Counted from the stretch's first letter, positions 17,002-30,145 are shown. The stretch: DNA of 64,000 nt from Hyphococcus sp. (GCA_028284345.1 JANQRY010000010.1:1-64000), one strand, 5' to 3'. The notes: generated by a model from the letters alone, not told the origin. Translations and numbers: made by a program.

Positions 17002-17013
17002 TAAATCGAGTTC

Positions 17014-18336
17014 TTAGTCGTCAACAAAAATCAACGCCGGCGTCTCAAGCAGCGCCTTGATCTTCTGCACGAAGACCGCCGCGTCCCAGCCGTCGATGAC
17101 GCGGTGGTCGAAGCTCGATGAGAGGTTCATGACCTTGCGGGGGCGGAATTCCTGCCCGTCCCAGCGCGGCAGCACCTGCATCTTGTTGACGCCGATAATG
17201 GCGACTTCCGGGTGGTTGATCACCGGCGTCGTGACAATGCCGCCCATGGCGCCCAGCGACGTAATCGTAATCGTCGAGCCCGATAGTTCATCACGGGACG
17301 CCTTGCCGTTTTTGGCCGCTTCCGACAGGCGGGCGACTTCGCCGGCGCAATCCCAGATGTCGCGCGCTTCGGCGTGGCGGACCACCGGCACCATCAGCCC
17401 GCCCGGCGTCTGCGCGGCGACGCCGATATGAACGCCGCCATGCTGATGCACGACGCCGGCCTCATCGTCGAAGACAGAATTGAGATGCGGCTGCTCCGCG
17501 ATCGCTTTCACCATGGCCCGCATCAGAAACGGCAGGACGGTGAGTTTCGGCCGGCCCTCTTTACGCGTGTCGTTCAGTTCCTTGCGCAGATCTTCCAGCG
17601 CCGTCACGTCAATCTCGTCCACATAGGTGATGGGCACGACGCGCTCATGGGCGGCGCGCATCTGTTCGGCGATCTTGCGCCGAAGCCCTACGACCTTGAC
17701 CTCGGTGACGCTCGTATTGCGCGCATATTGCGCGCCGCGCGAGGCAACGCCATTGCCGCCGGTTTCAAAATAGGCGTCGAGATCTTCGTGGCTGATGCGG
17801 CCGGCCGGCCCCGTGCCATGCACGCGGCGCAGATCAACGCCGGCCTCTCGAGCGCGCTTGCGCACCGCGGGCGAGGCCAGCGGTTTCTCGCCCTCCGCTC
17901 TTGGCGCACCCTGGGGCGCTGCTCCCTGAGGCGCTGGTTGGGGCGCTTCTTGGGGCGCGCCTGCGGGGCTTGCGACGGCGTGTCCGTTGGCGGCACCGTT
18001 GGTTTTCGGTTTTTCGGTTTTCGGCGGCGCCGGCGCTTCGGCTTTCTTCGGTTGCGCCTCCGCCAGCGCCGCGCCGGGCTTTACATTGCCGGGTCCGTCG
18101 ACTTCCAGCCTGATCAGCGGCGAGCCGACAGCGAGAACGTCGCCGATGGCGCCGCCCTGCCACATCACCTTGCCTTCCACCGGCGACGGGATCTCCACCG
18201 TCGCCTTGTCGGTCATAACCGAGGCCAGCACTTCGTCTTCGCGAACATTGGCGCCGATCTCAACCAGCCATTCGACGAGTTCGGCTTCGGCAACGCCCTC
18301 GCCCACATCGGGCATCTTGATGACATGCTCACCCAT
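17014..18336 (-). CDS. bkdB: Branched-chain 2-oxoacid dehydrogenase E2 (dihydrolipoamide acyltransferase)
   Basis: Core acyltransferase of the complex, 440 aa. One N-terminal lipoyl domain (residues 4-78; lipoylated lysine in MTDKATVEI, K44), an Ala/Pro-rich flexible linker with repeated QAPQ-type runs, a peripheral subunit-binding domain (SPAVRKRAREAGVDLRRVHGTGPAGRI, about 155-190), and the catalytic domain ending in SSSFDHRVIDGWDA near 405-415 (active-site His and Asp). The start is the ATG at 18336, which overlaps the E1beta stop as TGATG. The longer frame is not used. E1-type and gene order mark the complex as branched-chain rather than pyruvate. Confidence 0.93.
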   Translation of the reverse strand: MGEHVIKMPDVGEGVAEAELVEWLVEIGANVREDEVLASVMTDKATVEIPSPVEGKVMWQGGAIGDVLAVGSPLIRLEVDGPGNVKPGAALAEAQPKKAEAPAPPKTEKPKTNGAANGHAVASPAGAPQEAPQPAPQGAAPQGAPRAEGEKPLASPAVRKRAREAGVDLRRVHGTGPAGRISHEDLDAYFETGGNGVASRGAQYARNTSVTEVKVVGLRRKIAEQMRAAHERVVPITYVDEIDVTALEDLRKELNDTRKEGRPKLTVLPFLMRAMVKAIAEQPHLNSVFDDEAGVVHQHGGVHIGVAAQTPGGLMVPVVRHAEARDIWDCAGEVARLSEAAKNGKASRDELSGSTITITSLGAMGGIVTTPVINHPEVAIIGVNKMQVLPRWDGQEFRPRKVMNLSSSFDHRVIDGWDAAVFVQKIKALLETPALIFVDD

Positions 18337-19351
18337 CAGGCGTTCTCCATCACTTTTTTGAGCGCTGCGCCAACGCGCGCCGGTCCCGGAAAATAGTCCC
18401 ATTCATGGGCGTGGGGGTATGGCGTGTCGTAGCCGGTGACGCGAATGACCGGCGCTTCGAGATGGTAGAAACACCCCTCCATCACGACGGCCATCAGTTC
18501 CGCGCCGAAGCCGCAGGTTTTTGTCGCTTCATGGACGATGACGCAGCGGCCGGTCTTGCGCACGGACGCCTCAATGGCTTCAAGATCGAGCGGCAGGATC
18601 GTCCGCAGGTCAATGATTTCCGCATCGACGCCGGTCTCATCCGCCGCCGCCTCGGCCACATAGACCATGGTGCCGTAGGCGAGCACCGTGACGTCCTCCC
18701 CTTCGCGGCGCACCGCCGCCTTGCCCAGCGGCACCGTATAATGACCGTCCGGCACCTCGCCGGCCTCGTGTTTCGACCACGGCGTCACCGGCCGGTCGTG
18801 ATGACCGTCAAATGGCCCGTTATAAAGCCGCTTCGGCTCCATAAACATCACCGGATCGTCATCCTCAATGGAAGCGATGAGAAGTCCCTTGGCGTCATAG
18901 GGGTTCGACGGGATCACCGTCTTGATGCCGGCGACATGAGCGAACAACGCCTCAACGCTCTGGCTGTGGGTCTGGCCGCCGAAAATGCCCCCGCCCGTCG
19001 GCATCCGCACCACCATGGGCACGGTAAAGTCATTGTTGGAGCGATAGCGGATGCGCGCGGCTTCCTGGGTGATCTGGTCGTAGCCGGGATACATATAGTC
19101 CGCAAACTGAATTTCGACGCAGGGGCGCAAGCCATAGGCCGCCATGCCGATGGCGGACCCGATGATGCCGCTCTCATTGATGGGCGAGTCGAAACAGCGA
19201 TGCTTGCCGTATTTTTTTTGCAGGCCTTCCGTGCAGCGGAAGACGCCGCCGAAGAAGCCAACATCCTCGCCATAGACGACGACATTCTCGTCCCGGCCCA
19301 TGGAAACGTCCATGGCGTTGCGGACGGCCTGGATCATGGTCATGCGCGCCA

Positions 19352-19352
<1 letters not shown>
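18336..19352 (-). CDS. bkdA2: Branched-chain 2-oxoacid dehydrogenase E1 beta subunit
   Basis: Beta subunit of the thiamine-diphosphate-dependent E1, 338 aa. Family signatures are visible: RNAMDVSMGRDENVVVYGEDVGFFGGVFRCTEGL near the N-terminus, FDSPINESGIIGSAIGMA, and MPTGGGIFGGQTHSQSVEALFAH typical of the branched-chain type. It pairs with the alpha subunit encoded just upstream; the two genes overlap by one base (TGATG at 19350-19354), implying translational coupling and equal expression. Together they decarboxylate 2-oxoacids from leucine, isoleucine and valine and load the lipoyl arm of E2. Confidence 0.94.
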
Positions 19353-20629
<1,277 letters not shown>

Positions 20630-20840
20630 TTATGGGAACGCCTTGTTTTTGCGGAAACTTCCCGGCGTTTTTCCGCGCTTGCGGCGCTTCATGTAGTCCC
20701 CCCGACGGGGCCCGCGCAATGGCCCAAAACGAGACTCGGGGAAAAAGACCGGACGGCGATTGTCACGGGTCGACGGAGAACGAATGTTCCAAAGCACGCT
20801 CCTCAATTAGCAGATGATTCATGCGCGTTTAGGGACAAAA

Positions 20841-23039
<2,199 letters not shown>

Positions 23040-23047
23040 TTACCCGG

Positions 23048-23149
23048 TGTCATCGCCGGATTTATTGCGGCAATCCAGTCTTGATTCTCAATCGACAATG
23101 TGGATTGCCCTGCTTGATTGAGGACGCAATCGAGGCCCGGCAATGACGA
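23048..23149. repeat. Imperfect inverted repeat (TCATTGCCGG family)
   Basis: Arms TGTCATCGCCGGATTTATTGCGGCAATCCA (23048-23077, shown in part by its ends) and the complementary segment ending CCCGGCAATGACGA (to 23149) form a long imperfect hairpin between recN and ligA. A cleaner copy lies at 53508-53585 next to rnpB. Confidence 0.7.
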
Positions 23150-23162
23150 ATCCATTGCGGCA

Positions 23163-24899
23163 TTACCCCGCCTTCGCCAGTTTCCGGCGCGACGGCTTCG
23201 CAGGCGCGCCGATGAGGCGGCGGGCCGCGGCCCTTGCCTCGTCGGTGATCTCGGCGCCCGACAGCATGCGGGCGATTTCTTCGATGCGCGCCTCAGCGCC
23301 CAGCTCCTCGACGGTGGTTTTTGTTTTTTTCGCCGTTTGCGTCTTGTCGATGCGCCAGTGCGCGCTCGCACGCGCGGCGACCTGGGGGCTGTGGGTGACG
23401 ACCAGCACCTGCGCGTCTTTGGCGAGGCGCGCGAGCCTTTCGCCCACCGCGTCAGCAACGGCGCCGCCGACCCCGGCGTCGACTTCGTCAAAGATAATGA
23501 CCGTGCGGTTTTCCTTCGCCGCGAGCGCCGCCTTCATGGCGAGGACGAAGCGCGACAGCTCGCCGCCGGACGCAATCGTGCGCAAGGGCCCCGCTGGCGC
23601 GCCCGGATTGGTCGCCACCATGAACTCCACCGCGTCATAGCCGTCCGGACCCGGATTTTCGACATCGGTTTCGAGGCGCGTTTCAAAGCGCGCCTTGCCG
23701 AGTTTCAAGGGCGCGAGTTCCGTCGCCACGGCCTTGTCGAGTTTCTTCACCGCCGCCGCGCGGGCCTTCGACAGCGCTTTGGCGGCTTTATCGTATGCAG
23801 CGGCGGCGGCCGTTTGCGCCTTTTCGAGATCGCTGAACGCCGCCTCTCCCAGCGCCACGTCGCTTAACGCTTTTCGCGTCTTTTCAAGGAACCCATGCAA
23901 ATCGTCGGGGCTGATCCCGTGTTTTCGGGCCTCGCCGCGCAGGGCGAAGAGCCGCTCTTCGGTTTTTTCAAGCTCTTCCGGGTCGGCGCCGAACTCCGCT
24001 ATGGCGCGCTCAATAGCGGCGCGCGCTTCGCCCGCCTCGCTCAGCGCCCCGTCAAGGCGTGCGGCCGCCTCGCGCAACAGCTCGGCGCCTTCAGGCAAGC
24101 GCTCGCCGGCGCGCTCAATATTACGCAGCGCCACCGACAGCTTGGTCTCGACGCCGCCCTCGTCGATGGCGGCGGCCGCGGCGCTGAGATCGGCGCTGAT
24201 CTTTTCCGCGGCCATCAGCGCCGTCCTGCGGGCGGCGAGCGCCGCTTCTTCATCCGCCTGCGGATCGAGCTCTTCAAGCCGCTCCAGCACGTGACGAAGA
24301 TAATCCGCCTCGCGCGCAACGGCGTCCCGTTCGCGCCGGCGTTCATCAAGGTCCCGTTCAATGGCGCGCCATTGATCCCAAAGCGTCCGGACCTCGCGGG
24401 CCTTTTTTTCAAGCCCGGCGAATTCGTCGAGGAGAAGGCGGTGGCCGGCGCTCTCAAGAAAGCCGCGGCCGTCATGTTGCCCGTGAATTTCAAGAAGGTT
24501 TTCGCCAATCATGCGCAGCAAGGCGATCGAGACAGGTTGATCGTTGACGAAGCCGCGCGAACGCCCATCGGCGCCGGTGACGCGGCGCAGGATGATCTCG
24601 TCATCGTCGGCGGGCAGCGCATTCTCCTCCAGCAGCGACCAGACGGCGTGACCCGCATCCGGTTCGAATGTGGCTGCGACCACGCCCTGCTTGGCGCCGG
24701 CGCGCACGGCGCCGCGCTCCGACCGGCCGCCGACGGCAAGGCCCAGCGCGTCTAGGAGGATCGACTTGCCGGCGCCGGTTTCGCCGGTCAGCGCCGTCAG
24801 CCCCCCGCCCATGCCGAGATCGGCGCGGTCGATAAGGACAAAGTCCTGAATGTGAAGGGCTGTCAGCATCTGCGCCGGCGGATTGTCTTCCGGCGTCAT
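23163..24899 (-). CDS. recN: DNA repair protein RecN
   Basis: SMC-like ATPase of recombinational double-strand-break repair, 578 aa. Walker A GETGAGKS lies at 39-46, the ABC-type signature region SGGELSRFVLAMKAALA near 440, and Walker B TVIIFDEVDAGVGG near 464. Between them are long Ala/Glu/Leu-rich coiled-coil arms, as expected. Start taken at the ATG at 24899. An internal ATG ten codons later (MLTALHIQDFVLIDR) is where most RecN proteins begin and is equally possible. No GAAC-N7-GAAC type LexA box was seen immediately upstream, so any SOS control may act from further up. Follows bamD by 42 nt. Confidence 0.95.
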   Translation of the reverse strand: MTPEDNPPAQMLTALHIQDFVLIDRADLGMGGGLTALTGETGAGKSILLDALGLAVGGRSERGAVRAGAKQGVVAATFEPDAGHAVWSLLEENALPADDDEIILRRVTGADGRSRGFVNDQPVSIALLRMIGENLLEIHGQHDGRGFLESAGHRLLLDEFAGLEKKAREVRTLWDQWRAIERDLDERRRERDAVAREADYLRHVLERLEELDPQADEEAALAARRTALMAAEKISADLSAAAAAIDEGGVETKLSVALRNIERAGERLPEGAELLREAAARLDGALSEAGEARAAIERAIAEFGADPEELEKTEERLFALRGEARKHGISPDDLHGFLEKTRKALSDVALGEAAFSDLEKAQTAAAAAYDKAAKALSKARAAAVKKLDKAVATELAPLKLGKARFETRLETDVENPGPDGYDAVEFMVATNPGAPAGPLRTIASGGELSRFVLAMKAALAAKENRTVIIFDEVDAGVGGAVADAVGERLARLAKDAQVLVVTHSPQVAARASAHWRIDKTQTAKKTKTTVEELGAEARIEEIARMLSGAEITDEARAAARRLIGAPAKPSRRKLAKAG

Positions 24900-24941
24900 T
24901 CCTATCGCAATTCGCAGCGGGCTGAAAAGCCGGGCGCGATC

Positions 24942-25913
24942 TCAGAGTTCCGCCGGGCCGCCGAGATCTTCGGCGAGGTCGTCGGCGTCCGTCGACAGGG
25001 CGTCGAGTTCCGCGGCGGTCGGCGGCGGGGCCTCCTGCAGGGAAGCCGGGTTCAGCTTGCGCAGGGTTTCGTTGGGATCTTCATCTTCCACCGCCCGGTT
25101 CGACGCCGCCCGGAGGCGCGACGGCGTCGTGCCGTCGGCGAGGATCAGCCCGCGTTTTTCGAACAGGCGGTAGGAGTCCTGATACCAGCGCGTGCCGGGA
25201 TAATTGTGGCCGAGCACCGCCGCCGTCGTGCGCGCTTCATCCAGAATGCCAAGTTCGAGATAGGCTTCGGTCATGCGATGCAGCGCCTCGGGCACATGGT
25301 TCGTGGTCTGATATTTGGTGATCACCGTCTTGAAGCGGTTGATCGCCGCAATGTGTTTATTGTCTCTCAGATAGTACCGGCCGATATACATTTCCTTGCC
25401 GGCCAGGTGATCATAGGTGAGATCAAGCTTCAGGCGCGCATCGCGCGCATATTCCGATTCCGGAAACCGCCGAATGACGTCGGTCAACGCCGAAACGGCG
25501 TTGTTGGTATATTCCTGATCGCGGCCCACGTCGCGAATGCGTTCGTAGTGACATATGGCTTTCAGGTAGTAGGCGTAGGCGGCGTCTTTGTTGCCGGGAT
25601 GAAGCGCGATAAATCCGTCAAGGGCCGTCAGCGCCTCATCATAATCATTACCCTGATAATAGGCGAACGCCTTCATCAGCATGGAGCGGCGCGCCCAGGC
25701 TGAATAAGGGTGTTGCCGCTCGACTTCCTCGAAGAAAAGGATCGCCCGCTCGTACCGCCTGCGCTCAAGCTCGCGTTTCCCGTCCGCATAGAGCGTTTCG
25801 ACGGGGCGCTCCACATAGGCGAATTTTTCTTTGTCCGACGAACCGCAGGCGGCGAGGCCGACCGCTGAACACATCACCAGGAGAGGAAGCCATGAACGGA
25901 AGCTGAATGTCAC
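24942..25913 (-). CDS. bamD: Outer membrane assembly lipoprotein BamD (ComL)
   Basis: TPR lipoprotein of the BAM complex that inserts beta-barrel proteins into the outer membrane, 323 aa. The signal peptide ends in lipobox VGLAAC with Cys23 as the lipidated residue. Mature sequence shows the BamD hallmarks YADGKRELERRRYERAILFFEEVERQHPYSAWARRSMLMKAFAYYQGNDYDEALTALDGFIALHPGNKDAAYAYY in successive short TPR units, up to about residue 260. An acidic, low-complexity tail of about 60 residues follows and is longer than in E. coli. The start is GTG. It lies downstream of lpxC, a typical alphaproteobacterial arrangement. Confidence 0.94.
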   Translation of the reverse strand: MTFSFRSWLPLLVMCSAVGLAACGSSDKEKFAYVERPVETLYADGKRELERRRYERAILFFEEVERQHPYSAWARRSMLMKAFAYYQGNDYDEALTALDGFIALHPGNKDAAYAYYLKAICHYERIRDVGRDQEYTNNAVSALTDVIRRFPESEYARDARLKLDLTYDHLAGKEMYIGRYYLRDNKHIAAINRFKTVITKYQTTNHVPEALHRMTEAYLELGILDEARTTAAVLGHNYPGTRWYQDSYRLFEKRGLILADGTTPSRLRAASNRAVEDEDPNETLRKLNPASLQEAPPPTAAELDALSTDADDLAEDLGGPAEL

Positions 25914-25987
25914 AGAACGCCCTTACGCTTGAAATCGCCGCCCGCCCGACTGGGAAACCTGCTTTTTAGTCGGGGCCGCCCGGCCCG

Positions 25988-26890
25988 TCAAACGGCGGCG
26001 GCCTGTCGCGACGGATGAAGCTGGCGATAGAGCGCCAGCGCAGCGCGGCAGTTCAGATCGTGGCCCGGCTTGATGGCGTGGACCGCGCCGCGAATGGGGG
26101 CGCCGAGGAGATAGAGGTCGCCGAGAAGATCCAGCGCCTTGTGCAGCACAAATTCGTGGGAATCGCGCAGGCCCGCCCCGTTGAGGAGACGCGGCCCGTC
26201 GACAACCAGGGAGTTTTCCAAAGATCCGCCGCGAATGAGGCCGGCGCGGCGCAGGGCATCGACTTCATACAACCGGCAAAAGGTGCGCGCGCTGGCGATG
26301 CGCGCGATGTCTTCGGCATCGCTGAGCGCGATGGAAAGCGACTGCCGGCCGATCAGGCAGTCCTCGAAGTCAATTTCGACCTTCAGCGAAAAGTGCTCGG
26401 CCGGCTCGATCAGGATCGCGCGCTCACCATCGACGATATGAACGGGCTCGACAATCTCGACCGACGACCGCTGCGACGACTGCGGCCGCAGTCCCGCCGT
26501 TTCGAAGCCTTCGAGAAAGGGCGCCGCGCTGCCGTCGAGAATGGGGATTTCCGGCCCGGCGACCTCGATGAAGGCGTTATCGATCTGAGAAATCGCGAGG
26601 GCTGCGAGGAGATGTTCAACAGTAGCGACGGAGGCGCCGAATGCATTGCCCAGCGTCGTGCCGTGATCGCTGCGCACGACGTTTTCGGGGCTCGCGGCAA
26701 TGGTCGAGCGGAACCGGTCGCTATCTCCCTCGCTGCGGACAAACAGGATGCCGGCGTCCGCTGGCGCCGGGTTCACAACCGCCCGGCACGGCTCTCCGGA
26801 ATGAAGGCCTACGCCTTCGAAAACGGCTGGCTGGCGCAATGACGACTGTCGCGCCCGGTGAAGATGATCGACACGCACGTTTGCGGACAC
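25988..26890 (-). CDS. lpxC: UDP-3-O-acyl-N-acetylglucosamine deacetylase
   Basis: Zinc amidase of the committed step of lipid A synthesis, 300 aa, cytosolic. Family motifs: FEGVGLHSGEP near the start, VEHLLAALA near 92 (first zinc histidine), LDGSAAPFLEG, and HEFVLHKALDLLGDLYLLG near 245-262 (second histidine and zinc aspartate). LpxC starts are often hard to fix: the frame begins at a GTG (26890), with a G-rich stretch upstream, and a second GTG four codons later is possible. Located directly after ftsZ, as in most proteobacteria, but a strong terminator separates the two, so lpxC probably uses its own promoter. Confidence 0.95.
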   Translation of the reverse strand: MSANVRVDHLHRARQSSLRQPAVFEGVGLHSGEPCRAVVNPAPADAGILFVRSEGDSDRFRSTIAASPENVVRSDHGTTLGNAFGASVATVEHLLAALAISQIDNAFIEVAGPEIPILDGSAAPFLEGFETAGLRPQSSQRSSVEIVEPVHIVDGERAILIEPAEHFSLKVEIDFEDCLIGRQSLSIALSDAEDIARIASARTFCRLYEVDALRRAGLIRGGSLENSLVVDGPRLLNGAGLRDSHEFVLHKALDLLGDLYLLGAPIRGAVHAIKPGHDLNCRAALALYRQLHPSRQAAAV

Positions 26891-26999
26891 CGTTTATCGA
26901 ACCCCCCGACGCGACCCTGTCGCTATTTCTACGCTCTTTTTTTGCGGCGCCGTATAACGGCCGCAGTCAACCTTTATGACTTTATGTTACATATCGCCC

Positions 27000-27031
27000 A
27001 AAAAGGAAACGCCGCGCGACGGCGCGGCGTT
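27000..27031 (-). terminator. Rho-independent terminator after ftsZ
   Basis: Read on the minus strand, a perfect 10-bp stem AACGCCGCGC / GCGCGGCGTT (27031-27022 with 27017-27008) with a four-base loop is followed by TCCTTTTT (to 27000). It lies 43 nt after the ftsZ stop and closes the dcw transcript before lpxC. Confidence 0.85.
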
Positions 27032-27074
27032 GCCAAACTCGGTTACGGATTTGTTACGACGGGAAAAATCCCGA

Positions 27075-28694
27075 TTAGCCGGTCTTTTTCTTGCGCAAAA
27101 AGGACGGAATTTCGAGATCGGCGTCTTCCTGATCGTCAAACAGGTCGCCCCGGACCCGCGAGGCCGGCTTTGACGCCTCCGGCGCCCTCGGGGACGGCGC
27201 CCCCATAGCCGGTGAATCGGGCGCCGGCGCTCTCGGCGCGGGCGTTTCCTGGCGATCGTCGCGGGGGCCGCCGCCAATGGACTTGAAGATATCGACCGCC
27301 GCCTCAAGGGAGTTCTTGCCAAGGTTCTGCGCCCCGCGGAACGGGTTGAGCGCCGGTTTGACGTCTTCGGCGCGGCGCACTGGCGCAAGCGTCGGTTGGG
27401 ACTGACCGCTGTCGGCCTCCTGATGCGACCGATAGGGCGGCTTCGCTGCGGCGACGTCTCCGGCGGCGCCTTCGGTGAGCATCCGCCGGATACGTTCGTG
27501 AACGTCGCCCACGGGATTGACCGCCGGATCCGCGGCAGCGTCGGCGCTGTTCTGCGCCGCCGGCGCAGGCGTCGCCGGTACGGCGGCGGGCGCGGCCGGC
27601 GCGGTCTCGCCGGAAGCGGTCTCGGCCGCCCCGTCAGCATCCGCCGGGGCGTTGACGACGAGCGGCTGACGCCAGGGCTTCGCCGTAGCGCCGGTGTTGA
27701 TGCGCACGGTCGGCCGGTTTTCGTCTTCTTCAATGTCAATACCGGTGGCGACGACGGAGACGCGCACCTTGCCCTCAAGATCCTGATTGAAGGTCGAGCC
27801 GACAATAATGTTCGCATCCGGATCAACCTCGGCGCGAATGCGATTGGCCGCTTCGTCGACTTCAAAAAGCGTCATGTCCATGGAGCCGGTGATGTTGATG
27901 AGAACGCCCCGGGCGCCCTTCATGGAAACCTCGTCAAGCAGCGGATTGGAAATCGCCGCTTCCGCCGCCTCGATGGCGCGTTTGTCGCCTTCGGCCTCGC
28001 CCGTGCCCATCATCGCCTTGCCCATCTCGCTCATCACCGTCCGGACGTCGGCGAAGTCGAGATTGATAAGGCCCGGCATGACCATCAGATCGGTGATGCC
28101 GCGCACGCCCGAATGCAAAACCTGATCGGCCATGGCGAAGGCTTCATGGAAGGTCGTGCGTTCATTGGCGATGGAAAAGAGGTTTTGGTTGGGAATGATC
28201 AGCAGCGTGTCGACGTGCTTTTGCAATTCCTCGATGCCCGCCGTTGCGATCCTCATGCGCCGGGCGCCCTCGAAATGGAACGGCTTGGTGACGACGCCGA
28301 CCGTCAGGATTTCCCGCTCCTTCGCCGCCTTGGCGATCACCGGACCGGCGCCGGTGCCGGTGCCGCCGCCCATGCCGGCGGTGACAAACAGCATATGGGC
28401 GTTGCCCACATGCTCCATGATCTCGTCAATAGACTCTTCCGCCGCCGCGCGCCCGATATCCGGCACCGAACCAGCGCCGAGCCCTTGCGTCGTTTTCACG
28501 CCGAGCTGAATCTTTTTGTCGGCCTTGGACAGCCCGACCGCCTGCGCGTCCGTATTGGCGACGACGAATTCGACGCCTTCGAGCTGGCTCTCGATCATAT
28601 TATTGACCGCGTTGCCGCCGGCGCCGCCGACGCCGATGACGCTGATGCGCGGTTTCAGTTCAGTCAGTTCGGGCACGCTTAAATTTAACGGCAT
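27075..28694 (-). CDS. ftsZ: Cell division protein FtsZ
   Basis: Tubulin-like GTPase that builds the division ring, 539 aa. The nucleotide-binding motifs are [14 protein letters not shown] near the start and the tubulin signature GGGTGTG near 106-112. The GTPase body ends near 320. A long, Pro/Ala-rich, disordered linker of about 190 residues follows, then the conserved C-terminal peptide [12 protein letters not shown] that docks onto FtsA and other partners. Long linkers are usual in Alphaproteobacteria such as Caulobacter. Upstream lies a region with overlapping CtrA boxes and a GANTC site, suggesting cell-cycle-timed transcription separate from the rest of dcw. A terminator follows. Confidence 0.98.
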   Translation of the reverse strand: MPLNLSVPELTELKPRISVIGVGGAGGNAVNNMIESQLEGVEFVVANTDAQAVGLSKADKKIQLGVKTTQGLGAGSVPDIGRAAAEESIDEIMEHVGNAHMLFVTAGMGGGTGTGAGPVIAKAAKEREILTVGVVTKPFHFEGARRMRIATAGIEELQKHVDTLLIIPNQNLFSIANERTTFHEAFAMADQVLHSGVRGITDLMVMPGLINLDFADVRTVMSEMGKAMMGTGEAEGDKRAIEAAEAAISNPLLDEVSMKGARGVLINITGSMDMTLFEVDEAANRIRAEVDPDANIIVGSTFNQDLEGKVRVSVVATGIDIEEDENRPTVRINTGATAKPWRQPLVVNAPADADGAAETASGETAPAAPAAVPATPAPAAQNSADAAADPAVNPVGDVHERIRRMLTEGAAGDVAAAKPPYRSHQEADSGQSQPTLAPVRRAEDVKPALNPFRGAQNLGKNSLEAAVDIFKSIGGGPRDDRQETPAPRAPAPDSPAMGAPSPRAPEASKPASRVRGDLFDDQEDADLEIPSFLRKKKTG

Positions 28695-28745
28695 GAGATG
28701 CTCCGGTTGGCATGGGGCGAGTGAGGGTCAGGCAAAGAGCCATGG

Positions 28746-28766
28746 TTAACTGCGAATTAAAGATTC
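28746..28766 (-). promoter_or_regulatory. CtrA box and GANTC site in the ftsZ promoter region
   Basis: On the minus strand TTAATTCGCAGTTAAC (28760-28745) is a perfect TTAA-N7-TTAAC CtrA box. It is 51 nt upstream of the ftsZ ATG and is abutted by GATTC (28762-28766), a CcrM-type GANTC site. CtrA directly controls ftsZ in Caulobacter. The site here is seen in sequence and its function is inferred. Confidence 0.7.
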
Positions 28767-28788
28767 GTTCAGAACCCTTTCCAAATCG

Positions 28789-28814
28789 TTAACGGGTCAT
28801 TAACGGCGGATTAA
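28789..28814 (-). promoter_or_regulatory. Overlapping CtrA boxes (three TTAA half-sites spaced by 7 nt)
   Basis: Half-sites TTAA at 28789-28792, 28800-28803 and 28811-28814 are each separated by exactly 7 nt, giving two overlapping TTAA-N7-TTAA boxes. The last half-site includes the ftsA stop codon. With the box at 28746 this makes three consensus CtrA sites within 70 bp ahead of ftsZ. Confidence 0.65.
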
Positions 28815-30145
28815 AATTTCGCACGAAGCCAGCGCCGCGCGCCGCCGAACATTGCCGGTTTCGTCAACGCATGAGGTGATTGGCGATCGCCGCCAAGAAA
28901 AAACTTGCCTGCGGGCGGTTTCGCGGCGGCGTTCATGATCAGTCCGGCGCAGACGGAAAATCCGGGCGCGGCGCCGGCCTCCGGCGCGCCAATGATCGAC
29001 AGCGGCCGGCCGATGCGCGTTTTCATGGCGAGGGTCTTTTCCGCGATTTCCCGAGCGCCCAGGAGCAGGCTCCCGCCGCCGGTGATCACCGCGCGCCTGA
29101 GATGCGTGCGCGTGCGGCTGTCGCCGGGCAGCTTCGCCGCGACCAGTTCGAAGATTTCTTCCATACGCGGAATAATCACTTCGCAGAGATCGGCGCGGCT
29201 CGCCCGGCTCGGATCGGCGCCGTCGCCGAGGCGCGGGAAATCGACAAACCGGTGTTCGTCGCCGGGCCCGATCAGCGCCGCGCCGTGCAAGGTCTTGATG
29301 CGCTCCGCATCGGCCAGCGGCGCGCCGAAGATCTGCGCAATGTCTTTTGTAATATGGCCGCCGCCAACGCCGACGCCGCCGCAATCGACCAGCGCGCCGT
29401 CGTCATAGACCGCGTACCCCGTTGAGGCGGCGCCGATATCAATGAGGACGACGCCAAGTTCTTTTTCGTCTTCGATGAGACAGCTTTCGGCCGCCGCGAC
29501 CGGCGCCGGGACGATCTCAATCGCCTTTAGCCCGCATCGCTCCACCATCGCCGACAGATTGTCGATGACGCTTTCGCGCACAGAAAGCCCCAGCAATTCG
29601 GCGCAAAGCAATGCGCCGGGCCGGCCCACGGGATCGTCGTAAATCGCTTCGCTGTCGATGCGGAAAGCGATCGGGCTCGCCGACAGGGCGGCGCAATCGG
29701 GCGCGGCCGCGAGCCCCGCCCCTTCTCTTACAGCGTCGTCGATATCTTCCTGGGTGACGACGCCGTCGGCGATTTCAAGATCGACGCCGATGCGGCGGGC
29801 CCTGACTAGCCGCCCGGGGGCGGCGACATGGGCGCCGTTGATTTCAACGCCGGCCATGCGTTCGGCAGCCTCGACAGCGCGGCGCAATGACGCTTCCAGC
29901 GTATCGACGGAACGTCCCGTGGCCGCGCGCGGCGGCAAACCGCAACAGCCGACGCCGATGACCTCGGCGCCGAAACTCGCATCGCTATCGGGCGTCAGCG
30001 CAGCGATAAAACACGCAACCTTGGAACCGCCGAGATCGATCGCGGCGATGACGCGGTTGTCGCGCTTACGGCGCAGCAGCCGCACGTTCGACGCATCGGA
30101 ATAGGTCGCAGCGCGCCGTTTCATGCGCGGCGTCTCCTTCTTCAA
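28811..30145 (-). CDS. ftsA: Cell division protein FtsA
   Basis: Actin-like ATPase that tethers FtsZ to the membrane, 444 aa. Actin-fold motifs are visible: AAIDLGGSKVACFIAAL near 32 (phosphate 1), DIGAASTGYAVYD near 225 (phosphate 2) and VITGGGSLLLGAREIAE near 355 (adenosine motif). The extreme C-terminus PAMFGGARRWLRAKF is an amphipathic basic helix, the known membrane-targeting element. The N-terminus has about 28 extra residues rich in Arg and Lys before the fold. It is separated from ftsQ by 39 nt and from ftsZ by 116 nt that hold CtrA boxes. Confidence 0.96.
   Translation of the reverse strand: MKKETPRMKRRAATYSDASNVRLLRRKRDNRVIAAIDLGGSKVACFIAALTPDSDASFGAEVIGVGCCGLPPRAATGRSVDTLEASLRRAVEAAERMAGVEINGAHVAAPGRLVRARRIGVDLEIADGVVTQEDIDDAVREGAGLAAAPDCAALSASPIAFRIDSEAIYDDPVGRPGALLCAELLGLSVRESVIDNLSAMVERCGLKAIEIVPAPVAAAESCLIEDEKELGVVLIDIGAASTGYAVYDDGALVDCGGVGVGGGHITKDIAQIFGAPLADAERIKTLHGAALIGPGDEHRFVDFPRLGDGADPSRASRADLCEVIIPRMEEIFELVAAKLPGDSRTRTHLRRAVITGGGSLLLGAREIAEKTLAMKTRIGRPLSIIGAPEAGAAPGFSVCAGLIMNAAAKPPAGKFFLGGDRQSPHALTKPAMFGGARRWLRAKF

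Noticed and set aside
24900-24941. LexA box for recN in the bamD-recN gap
   Set aside because: No GAAC-N7-GAAC or GTTC-N7-GTTC was found there. The only LexA-like repeat noticed is upstream of mraZ.
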